Below the pieces are notes generated by a model. That model saw only the letters and a program-made list of their open reading frames with translations, was not told the DNA's origin and searched no databases. Below, in pieces: positions 28,260 through 35,515 of a stretch of DNA of 64,000 nt. This DNA is from Ruminiclostridium herbifermentans (GTDB lineage Bacteria; Bacillota; Clostridia; Acetivibrionales; DSM-1351). Both the position numbers and the translations under genes were made by a program. The stretch's first letter is position 1, and each line of letters begins with the position of its first letter. The stretch spans positions 3,092,501-3,156,500 of the forward strand of contig NZ_CP061336.1 of assembly GCF_005473905.2 (NCBI RefSeq), in the 5' to 3' direction.

Positions 28260-28736
28260 TATTTTCTGTTGATTTCATAAATATAACCCCCTTAATATGT
28301 AGAATTTCAATTGGTAAATTTTTCATATAACACAAACTTTTTTATATCTGAATAACATGTAACAAAAATATACCATGTATTTTATTCAATACATTATAAA
28401 TACCACTACTTTTATGAACCAAAACATAAATTGTAAAATTTTAGTTATATTTGTTATTTATTTTACATTTTTAAAATATATTTAGTTTTTTGGAGTGCCC
28501 TAAAAACACATCTTTGAATTAGATATACAGGAACTGGTACAAATCCCTTATACCATCTCTACCGGTACCTTTATTGTACAACAATTAAAACCTTCGTTAA
28601 GTGTGGCAAGAGACACAATAATGATTGTCTGTTGCAAAATAACAATTTCTATATACAGATGGCTTATTACTAAAAATAGTACGAAGAGCAAGAATATATT
28701 AATGCAAAGTTTGGTTATAAATTGATACTAAAAAAC
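28260..28736. other. Intergenic region upstream of the LytTR gene
   Basis: AT-rich, no ORF. It contains TGTTGCAAAATAACAATTTCT (28632-28652), resembling the stem-loop arm at 39868-39880, and scattered GGTACC-like inverted motifs (28530-28570). Nothing assignable. Confidence 0.3.
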
Positions 28737-28853
28737 AGGTGAAGAACAAGTCTTGCAGCCAACACAACTGAACTAAGCAGCTGTGAGTATTAACCAAAAG
28801 CAAGATTTCTTGGTCATACAGTCGGCGGAATTGCTTATGCTTGCTCTTCACCT
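28737..28853. ncRNA. Structured element, copy 1 of a two-copy motif
   Basis: The outer stem GGTGAAGA(A)CAAG / CTTG(C)TCTTCACC closes a branched fold with an internal hairpin (CCAA...TTGG flanked by GTAT/ATAC). It aligns along its whole length with 60413-60521. Conserved bases are concentrated in GTGAGTATTA, CCAAG..TTGGT, ATAC and GTCGGC, while stem bases covary (for example CTTGCTCTTCACC against CTTGTTCTTCACC). It lies 128 bp beyond the stop of the manganese catalase gene. Strand of expression unknown. Confidence 0.6.
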
Positions 28854-28980
28854 CAATTATTTCATCGTCAATTTAGGGAGTGAACCATAAATATATACTG
28901 TACGGGAGTACTTATTTAAAATTTTACTTATAATACTATTTCTTATTTTAAAAGCCCTATTTAAAATATAGTTTTAAGTT

Positions 28981-29670
28981 TTACATTTTAGTCCCCGTAG
29001 TATTTGGAGAATTAAAGCTAGGTGGCTGAGGATTATTTGCATTAAAAAATTGATCTCCTGGGGTTGAAAGATTAAAGTATAGCTTAGAGTCTTTTGTTAT
29101 TCCCCAATCCTTCAAAGAGCCAGTATCCTGCAATCTGTTAAAAGCTTCTCTGAACATGGTGTTATGTGCTTCTTCACGATTGAGCAGAAAATCAATTGTT
29201 TCTCTAACACCTTTATCAGTTATCTGTCTGTATAGATATTGATAAACTACTTTTGCTCTCTGTTCAGCAGCAATATTTGATAATATATCAGCAGCAAGAT
29301 CGCCTGTTTCTTCAATATATGCAGCTGTCCAGTATTGTCCAGATGCACTTGTTAAACCTGGTGTAAGTCCAGTAGAAACATGAGCTTGAATAGTTCCTAC
29401 TGTTGCATCTTTTGCATCAAGCACATGCCCATTTAGTAAGTTAACAGTAGTAGCTACCATTTCCATATGACTCAATTCTTCTGAGGCAATATCCAAAAAT
29501 AAATCCTTGATTTCTGGATCCTTAATGCGAAGACTCTGAGACAAATACTGCATTGCAGCTTTTAATTCTCCATGCGGCCCTCCTAATTGTTCCTGCATCA
29601 TACTTGCGTACATTATGTTAGGTCCATCAACTTTAACCTCGTGTAATAAAGCTTTATCATGTTTAAACAT
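28981..29670 (-). CDS. Manganese catalase family protein
   Basis: About 229 residues from the likely start MFKHDKALLHEV at 29670. The di-manganese ligands are visible: GELKAAMQYL (first Glu), ASEELSHMEM (Glu and His), SNIAAEQRAKVVYQ (Glu) and EEAHNTMFREAF (His). It decomposes H2O2 and is typical of spores or stationary cells. The best ribosome site (AGGAGG, 29732-29737) serves an ATG at 29721 that is in frame but meets TGA after six codons (MSFILW-stop). Translation must restart at 29691, 29682 or 29670, or read through. Confidence 0.85.
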   Translation of the reverse strand: MFKHDKALLHEVKVDGPNIMYASMMQEQLGGPHGELKAAMQYLSQSLRIKDPEIKDLFLDIASEELSHMEMVATTVNLLNGHVLDAKDATVGTIQAHVSTGLTPGLTSASGQYWTAAYIEETGDLAADILSNIAAEQRAKVVYQYLYRQITDKGVRETIDFLLNREEAHNTMFREAFNRLQDTGSLKDWGITKDSKLYFNLSTPGDQFFNANNPQPPSFNSPNTTGTKM

Positions 29671-29910
29671 ATTTATGTCCATGCCTGTCATTTGGCTTAA
29701 TCACCATAATATAAATGACATGGACTAAACACCTCCTTTAAATGTAAACTAAGTATTTTTCATAACATACATTCATTCTTTTGTAGCCTTTACTATTAAA
29801 ATAAAAGTATACCTTGAAAATTATTGAAATAAACAATACTGTAAATTGAATACTAGTATGGATTTAATAGTTTAAGATTTTTAGGTGTATTTACATTTTG
29901 GAGATATAAA

Positions 29911-29953
29911 AAGAGAAGATAAGCTTTTTAATTAAGCTTATCTTCTCCTTTTA
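29911..29953 (-). terminator. Terminator after the element 3 abrB-like gene
   Basis: Stem GAGAAGATAAGCTT/AAGCTTATCTTCTC with a T-run on the minus strand, 120 bp after the stop at 30073. The remainder of 29722-30072 is AT-rich without genes. Confidence 0.75.
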
Positions 29954-30072
29954 TATCTTTCCATTCATCATTAGCATACTTAACTTTTGTAAATCCCAAC
30001 TAAGCAGATAAAAATAGAACTTCTGTTTCAATATCATTTTTCTCAAAAAATAATATCCTCTATTTATATCTA

Positions 30073-30315
30073 TTAGTCCTTCTTCAACTCATTCATGCAT
30101 GATTGACATATATTTTTACCTTTGTAATTGGTTACATTTGATGCATCATTGCAAAAAATGCATGCAGGTTCGTACTTCTTCAATATAATTGTTGACTCAT
30201 CTACATATATTTCCAAAGCATCCTTTTCCTCAATATTAAAGGTTCTTCTTAACTCAATTGGTAATACTATTCTTCCTAATTCATCTACTTTTCTTACTAT
30301 TCCTGTCGATTTCAT
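30073..30315 (-). CDS. AbrB/SpoVT-family transition-state regulator with zinc ribbon
   Basis: 80 residues from the ATG at 30315 (GGGAG upstream). N-terminal swapped-hairpin DNA-binding domain KSTGIVRKVDELGRIVLPIE, then a C-terminal CIFC...CQSC pair that could bind zinc. About 85% identical by eye to the protein at 52600-52842, so one copy rides on element 3 and the other lies outside all elements, next to the cotJ operon. A regulator of this class could link element behaviour to the transition state. Confidence 0.88.
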   Translation of the reverse strand: MKSTGIVRKVDELGRIVLPIELRRTFNIEEKDALEIYVDESTIILKKYEPACIFCNDASNVTNYKGKNICQSCMNELKKD

Positions 30316-30603
30316 AAATGTGTGTCTCCCTTTCATTATTTTATTTCCTTAGACATTATTTTACTATATCTCCTACTATATGTCAACAATTTTCGTATAT
30401 TTTGTCGTAAAAAATATTAATAGCACTTTTTTTAGAAGGATATCAACAAAATAACAGCCCTAAAGTATGCATCAATAGCCAATTTCAGCTGTATTTATTA
30501 AATAATTACTCCAAATCAATTTCCAGCTAAAAAGCATATGGTTTTGTTCATATATTTGTTAAGTCAGTGAAATACATTAGATGTATCTTTTCGATAACGA
30601 TAC

Positions 30604-30608
30604 ACCTA
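30604..30608 (-). other. Element 3 attachment core, 5' exon side (TAGGT)
   Basis: Partner of the core at 23231-23235. Reads ATAGGTGTATCG on the minus strand; sequence after TAGGT belongs to the element. Confidence 0.8.
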
Positions 30609-30624
30609 TGTCGGTAAGAACCCC
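30604..30624 (-). CDS. cotJC: cotJC exon 3 of 4 (micro-exon)
   Basis: The minus strand reads GGG-GTT-CTT-ACC-GAC-ATA-GGT, encoding GVLTDIG, exactly the residues missing between the end of exon 2 (YKEVKG) and the start of exon 4 (GTEEL). Only 18 bp are unique after sharing the GGG and TAGGT cores. Outside these bases the match to the family stops on both sides. In situ it is flanked by in-frame stops, so it is meaningful only after excision of elements 2 and 3. Confidence 0.88.
30622..30624 (-). other. Element 2 attachment core, 3' exon side (GGG)
   Basis: The minus strand reads GCAAAAGGGGTTC here and GTTAAGGGGATT at 45904-45915. GGG in matching codon phase is shared, with AA two bases before it in both. 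Only this phase gives an open frame; aligning the four G residues directly shifts the frame to a stop. Confidence 0.65.
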
Positions 30625-30829
30625 TTTTGCTATTCTGTACAAATGTATATAGGTTACTATAATAGTTAATATTATCAATTTACTCTTTCAGTTGATATTT
30701 AAGTGTTTAAACTTATAAAATGAAAAGTTAATTAAATAAAATAACTTGGTTTACTTGGTAACCACCATAAGTAAATTTAAATATGGAAGGACTTTTCATC
30801 CCAAATCTAAGTTAATTATTAAATTTGTT

Positions 30830-32476
30830 TTAATTTTTTGCACTTTTGTAGAGTATATCATCATAAGACTTGTCTAGCATATTCCAGACAATGTAAATAT
30901 ACCTATGTTCCTTTCCGTCATCATCAAATATCGTATAAGCTTCAATCCTATTAATTATTTTTTTTAATTGGGCATTGTCAAGATTATCTATGTCAACATT
31001 ATTGAGAAAATCAATATAATTATTATATTTAAGAAGTGCTTGCTTCTTTTCCTCATCAATGTTCTTCAATTTAGTCAGCTCTTTGCTTATAGCTTTTTTA
31101 CTGCTTTGCAATTCATCATTTTGCTGCTTATACTGTTCTTCACCAATAATATCTTTTGAAAACAGTCGTAAATTAGCTGACATCTGAGCTTTTATATCGT
31201 CCAATTGATGCTGAAGTTCCTTTATCTTTTCAGTTAGTTCCTCAGCACTAAAGTAGGATTGCATATATTGCGAAAACATTTTGTCCAGATTTTCTTTGTT
31301 TAATCTTAAATTTTCAATTTCCTCTTTAACCCTTTTAATCAGCACTTCTTCATGCCATGAATTTCTATACCTGCAAATATCATTATGATACTTGTCATGC
31401 TGTATACAAACCCACTCAATTCCAGTATTTCTAGTCCCATCTTTGCGCTTCCAGCCCCATAATTTCTTTCTCCGCATTGCCATTCCACAATTCCGGCAAA
31501 ATAAAAGATTACTGAATAAATGTGCATTACTGGGTCTATTGCTATTACTAAACATCTCTTTTCTAATTATAGTTTGTTTTTGAACTTTGTCAAATATTTC
31601 ATCAGATACAGCCCGTAAATCCTCCCTTTCTGTAATAATCCAACTCCCTTCATCTATGGGTTTACGGCTTCTGTATATTTTTCCTTTATGCTCAAATCTA
31701 TCTATATTAATATCAGTATTAACCACTGTATGAGTTATCTGTCTTCCAACATATATTTGATTAGCTAAAATATAATATATCTGAGGTGTTGACCATTTTC
31801 GTCCCTTTTGGGTAGGTATATTTTCTTTATTCAGATATTTTACAATACGAGTACTTCCCCAGCCTTCCAAGTACAAATCAAATATTTTTTTGACCACTTC
31901 AATTTGTTCCGGAATGGGTACTAAAAATCCATTTTTAGATTTGTAGCCATACGGACAAGCACTTGTAAACTTCCCTGCTTCCTGAGCCTTTCTAATGCCA
32001 AATTGAACTGCTGTGCTCTTTGCTCTGCTTTCTTCTTGAGCCATTACAAATAATATATTAATAGTTGCTTCATTAGCAGGATTAGAACTATCTAGCCAGC
32101 CATCTTCAAAAATAACTTTAATGCCCATTACTTTTAACTTTTTAATAATTCCAGCTCCATCTTCAACATTTCTAGCCCATCTCTGAACATTCTTTACCAA
32201 TATTGCATCAAACTCTTTTCTATATGCACATTCAAGCATATACTTAAATGCACCTCTATTTTTTAATTTGGTACCTGAAATACCTTCGTCTGCAAATATT
32301 GATTTAATATATCTAGTGTATTCTTTTTTACCATCCTTACAATAGTACATTCCACAATCTGCACCTTCAAAGCCTTTTTTATTAAACAATTCTGTGTAAT
32401 GCCTAATTTGATTTTCCAGACTTGTCATTTGCTCAGGATTATCACTTGAAACTCTGCAATAAGCAACACATTTCAT
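30830..32476 (-). CDS. Large serine recombinase of element 2
   Basis: 548 residues. The catalytic Ser is residue 10 (AYCRVSSDN). The arginine motif is altered (VQRWARNVED rather than SRFARN). Recombinase domain about 180-290 (PYGYKSKNG), zinc ribbon CRNCGMAMRRKKLW ... CIQHDKYHNDICRYRN, and a long coiled coil (about 420-510). Same strand as cotJC and points to exon 3. Sequence clearly different from the other two recombinases, in keeping with a different core. Appears intact. Confidence 0.94.
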   Translation of the reverse strand: MKCVAYCRVSSDNPEQMTSLENQIRHYTELFNKKGFEGADCGMYYCKDGKKEYTRYIKSIFADEGISGTKLKNRGAFKYMLECAYRKEFDAILVKNVQRWARNVEDGAGIIKKLKVMGIKVIFEDGWLDSSNPANEATINILFVMAQEESRAKSTAVQFGIRKAQEAGKFTSACPYGYKSKNGFLVPIPEQIEVVKKIFDLYLEGWGSTRIVKYLNKENIPTQKGRKWSTPQIYYILANQIYVGRQITHTVVNTDINIDRFEHKGKIYRSRKPIDEGSWIITEREDLRAVSDEIFDKVQKQTIIRKEMFSNSNRPSNAHLFSNLLFCRNCGMAMRRKKLWGWKRKDGTRNTGIEWVCIQHDKYHNDICRYRNSWHEEVLIKRVKEEIENLRLNKENLDKMFSQYMQSYFSAEELTEKIKELQHQLDDIKAQMSANLRLFSKDIIGEEQYKQQNDELQSSKKAISKELTKLKNIDEEKKQALLKYNNYIDFLNNVDIDNLDNAQLKKIINRIEAYTIFDDDGKEHRYIYIVWNMLDKSYDDILYKSAKN

Positions 32477-32547
32477 AAAACTTCTGCTCAGCTCCTATAT
32501 CACTTAATATAACAACAAATATATTTACATTAAATATTTGGGCTTAT

Positions 32548-32736
32548 TTATTGCAGGAACAATTTCTGATTGACCAATGACTCCCATTTGATATATAGTT
32601 CTTCGGGAATGGGTTTTAATCCATATTCATATGTAATAATATCATTAACTCTTATATTAAGAAGTTCTGACAATTGTTCATCTGACAAATCATTATCTCT
32701 CACTCTTAATAAATATAGTTGACGCCCAGTTAACAT
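32548..32736 (-). CDS. Small protein upstream of recombinase 2 (candidate directionality factor)
   Basis: 62 residues, ATG at 32736 with a GGAGGTTGAATT site. Contains a helix-turn-helix-like stretch LSDEQLSELLNIRVNDIITY. It lies 72 bp upstream of the recombinase on the same strand, the position of the 53- and 42-residue ORFs in elements 3 and 1. Role inferred from position. Confidence 0.65.
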   Translation of the reverse strand: MLTGRQLYLLRVRDNDLSDEQLSELLNIRVNDIITYEYGLKPIPEELYIKWESLVNQKLFLQ

Positions 32737-33000
32737 ATAAATTCAACCTCCACTACATACTATTCAGGCAAGTAAAAAATGTAGCTTTATTAACTGGAGT
32801 TTTTAATAAGAAATAGTTAGCATTGTATAAATATATAATCTCGATGCGTTTTGTCGAATTTTGTTGATTTTTATGGTTTTGTTTGATATAATTAAATAGT
32901 ATCTATCACAAAAAATACATACAATCTATACGCTTTACCACATTATTACATCTTAACTATATTTTCCTATGACTGCATTAATTTATAGGAGGTTTTTGCT

Positions 33001-33054
33001 ATGGCTGCATTAATTTATAGGGAAGCAACCAAATATGTAATTTTAATGCAATAA
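33001..33054 (+). CDS. 17-codon ORF in the chemoreceptor leader
   Basis: ATG with a perfect AGGAGG 8 nt upstream encodes 17 residues (MAALIYREATKYVILMQ), 60 bp before the chemoreceptor start. Its first 20 bases nearly repeat the 20 bases just before its ribosome site (CTGCATTAATTTATAGG twice). It could be a leader peptide or a by-product of a 31-bp duplication. The rest of 32737-33114 shows no gene. Confidence 0.3.
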   Translation: MAALIYREATKYVILMQ

Positions 33055-33114
33055 CATTAAACAGATATGTAATTTCACGCCAAACTCAAAATCATAAAAA
33101 TTGGAGATGACTTT

Positions 33115-35109
33115 ATGAAATTTAAAAGTATTACAAAACAAATTACTTTATTATTTGGAATTTTAATGTTTGTAATCTCTGCAGGCTTAGGAGGTATTTC
33201 CAACATTACTTCTAGCAATGCACTAAAAATAAATGTAGACCAAAATCTCTTAGAAATAGCCCAAGCTGATGCAAAAATTATTAATGAAAAAGTAAATAGT
33301 CAACTCAATGCCTTAGAAGCAATAGCAAATAGTCCATGGATAAAAAGTAATGATATTACAATTGACGAAAAAATGTCCTATCTTAATGATGAAGTAAATC
33401 GAAGTGGATATAAAACTTTAATGATTGCAGATACTAATGGTGTTGCCCGCTTGACAACTGGAGAAACTATTGATGTTAAAGATAGGGATTACTTTATTAA
33501 AGCTTTATCAGGAAGTACTGCTGTTTCAGATCCCATAGCCAGCAAAACAGACGGAAGCCTAGTTGTAGCATTTGCAGTTCCAATTAAAGAAGGTAATTCA
33601 GTGAAAGGTGCACTCATAGCTGGACGAGATGGCAATGAGTTAAGCAATTTTACTTCTGAAATGCAGTATGGTGAGCAAGAAGTCTTTATGATCAACAATG
33701 AAGGCACTACGGTAGCAAGTAAAGATCCAAGCCGTGTCTTGTTCAATATTAATGAACAATATAAAGCTAACCCAGCAATAGAAGGATTATATAATATTCA
33801 AATGAAAATGGCTGCTGGTGAAAAAGGTGTAGCTGAATATGATCTTAATGGTGTAACTAAATACGCTGGATATTATCCTGTTGAAGGTACAAATTGGTCA
33901 TTAGGTATAACAGCACCAAAATCAGTGGTTATGGCTAATATAAGCAATTTAACCAGGTCAATGCTACTGGTATTTGTTATCTTTCTATTGCTTAGCTTAA
34001 TAATAACTATATTGATTTCTCGCAGTATCTCCAAACCAATCAAAGAGGCCACCAAATGTCTAAATGATATATCTACAGGAGACTTTACAGTAAGTATTTC
34101 TCAAAAGCTCCTAGCAAAGAAAGATGAAATAGGTAGTTTGGCCAATTCGCTTGACAAGATGCAGAGTTCAATACGCACCATGATGAAAGCAGTTGTTGAT
34201 GAATCCTCTAATGTCAGTCAAATGCTAATCGAAATAAACAAGGATATGCAAAGCTTGAATGAAAACATCGAAGATATTTCCTCCACTACAGAACAATTGT
34301 CTGCAGGAACAGAAGAAACAGCTGCTTCAAGTGAAGAAATGAATGCAACTTCTTTAGATGTAGAAAAAGCAATTGAGTCAATTGCTACAAAAGCCCAAGA
34401 AGGTGCAACAACTGTTAACAAAGTAAGTACAATGAGTGAACAAATGAAGGTAAAGGCAATCGCTTCTAAACAAGAAGCTCTGGAGATATTCAGCAGAACA
34501 AAGGCCAATTTGCAAAGTGCAATTGAACAAGCCAAGGCAGTCAATCAAATTAATGAATTATCTCATGCTATACTGGAAGTTACAACCCAAACCAATTTGC
34601 TGTCTTTGAATGCAGCTATTGAAGCCGCTAGGGCAGGAGAAGCCGGCAAGGGATTTGCAGTGGTAGCAGATGAAATCAGAAAGTTAGCTGAAGACTCAAA
34701 AGCTTCTGTATCGCGAATTCAAGAAGTTACAAATGAAGTTCTGGAAGTAGTAAATGATCTATCCTCAAGTTCTATGGAAATTATGGAGTTTATTGATAAA
34801 AAGGTACTCAATGATTATGAAGGCTTAGTAAAAACTAGTGAGAGTTATAATGAACACTCTATAGTGATTAACGACATAGTAACTGATTTCAGCGCAACCT
34901 CAGAGGAACTTTTGGCATCCACGCAGAACATGATTAAAGCCATATCACAGATAACCACAGCTGCCAATGAAGAGGCTGTAGGAGCAACAAATATTGCCCA
35001 GAAAACAGCAGTAATTGTTAATATGGTTGAAAAGGTCGTAAACCTATCAAGTAAGTCAAATGATAAATCAGAATCTCTGATTAAGATAGTTAATCAATTT
35101 AAGATATAG
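33115..35109 (+). CDS. Methyl-accepting chemotaxis protein
   Basis: 664 residues. TM1 near residues 10-30, an extracellular dCache-type sensor (about 35-275; [11 protein letters not shown] and [15 protein letters not shown] are typical), TM2 about 283-303, HAMP about 305-358, then the cytoplasmic signalling hairpin with the highly conserved tip [20 protein letters not shown]. It relays ligand state to CheA/CheW. The sensor type often binds amino acids or organic acids. Only gene on the plus strand of element 2; no che genes nearby. Confidence 0.93.
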   Translation: MKFKSITKQITLLFGILMFVISAGLGGISNITSSNALKINVDQNLLEIAQADAKIINEKVNSQLNALEAIANSPWIKSNDITIDEKMSYLNDEVNRSGYKTLMIADTNGVARLTTGETIDVKDRDYFIKALSGSTAVSDPIASKTDGSLVVAFAVPIKEGNSVKGALIAGRDGNELSNFTSEMQYGEQEVFMINNEGTTVASKDPSRVLFNINEQYKANPAIEGLYNIQMKMAAGEKGVAEYDLNGVTKYAGYYPVEGTNWSLGITAPKSVVMANISNLTRSMLLVFVIFLLLSLIITILISRSISKPIKEATKCLNDISTGDFTVSISQKLLAKKDEIGSLANSLDKMQSSIRTMMKAVVDESSNVSQMLIEINKDMQSLNENIEDISSTTEQLSAGTEETAASSEEMNATSLDVEKAIESIATKAQEGATTVNKVSTMSEQMKVKAIASKQEALEIFSRTKANLQSAIEQAKAVNQINELSHAILEVTTQTNLLSLNAAIEAARAGEAGKGFAVVADEIRKLAEDSKASVSRIQEVTNEVLEVVNDLSSSSMEIMEFIDKKVLNDYEGLVKTSESYNEHSIVINDIVTDFSATSEELLASTQNMIKAISQITTAANEEAVGATNIAQKTAVIVNMVEKVVNLSSKSNDKSESLIKIVNQFKI

Positions 35110-35194
35110 TTCATACTAATTATCTAATGCTAAAATGAACGGGGACGCTGTAATAAGTTTTGTTGAGAGTATGTGAAGTTTTTCTGTAAAATTA

Positions 35195-35230
35195 AAGGTA
35201 TGGAGGCCGAAAGATTAGCTTCCATACCTT
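35195..35230 (+). terminator. Hairpin after the chemoreceptor gene
   Basis: Stem AAGGTATGGA/TCCATACCTT with a 16-nt loop, 85 bp after the stop. The T-tract is poor. Confidence 0.5.
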
Positions 35231-35431
35231 GTTTACAATAAAAGCTAAATTTCTTAGAATGAAACATAGTAAATATATTCTCCTTTGATACTATATATTA
35301 GTATGGAGGAATTTGGATGAAAAAATAACATTCCTGTTATTTTTCCATCCATTTCTTGTTCATGCTACAATCAGAGAAGTATTGGGGTCTGACAACTACC
35401 CTTTTTGTTAAGAATTTAAGTATTAACTAGA

Positions 35432-35500
35432 GAAGAGATTTTTTTATGAGTGTTTACAAAAAGATTTTAAGCAATTTTACGTTATAATCTCTTCGCCTTT
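35432..35500. terminator. Hairpin between convergent chemoreceptor and esterase genes
   Basis: GAAGAGATT (35432-35440) pairs with AATCTCTTC (35486-35494), followed on the plus strand by GCCTTTTT. A long 45-nt loop makes it a moderate candidate. Confidence 0.45.
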
Positions 35501-35515
35501 TTCCCTAAAACATAA

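Larger units (their letters stand above)
23236..30608 (-). mobile_element. Intervening element 3 (7.4 kb) in cotJC
   Basis: Lies between cotJC exons 3 and 4. Contents in transcription order on the minus strand: abrB-like regulator, manganese catalase, LytTR protein, AgrC-like kinase, decayed tandem-repeat gene, small ORF, large serine recombinase. The recombinase stop is 243 bp from the exon 4 boundary. There are no phage structural genes, so it resembles a skin-type element rather than a prophage. Boundaries are inferred from exon continuity and the TAGGT core, and are uncertain within the core. Confidence 0.88.

Noticed and set aside
28737-28853. c-di-GMP, cobalamin or THF riboswitch
   Set aside because: None of the conserved core sequences of these classes is present, and the motif follows genes rather than precedes them.
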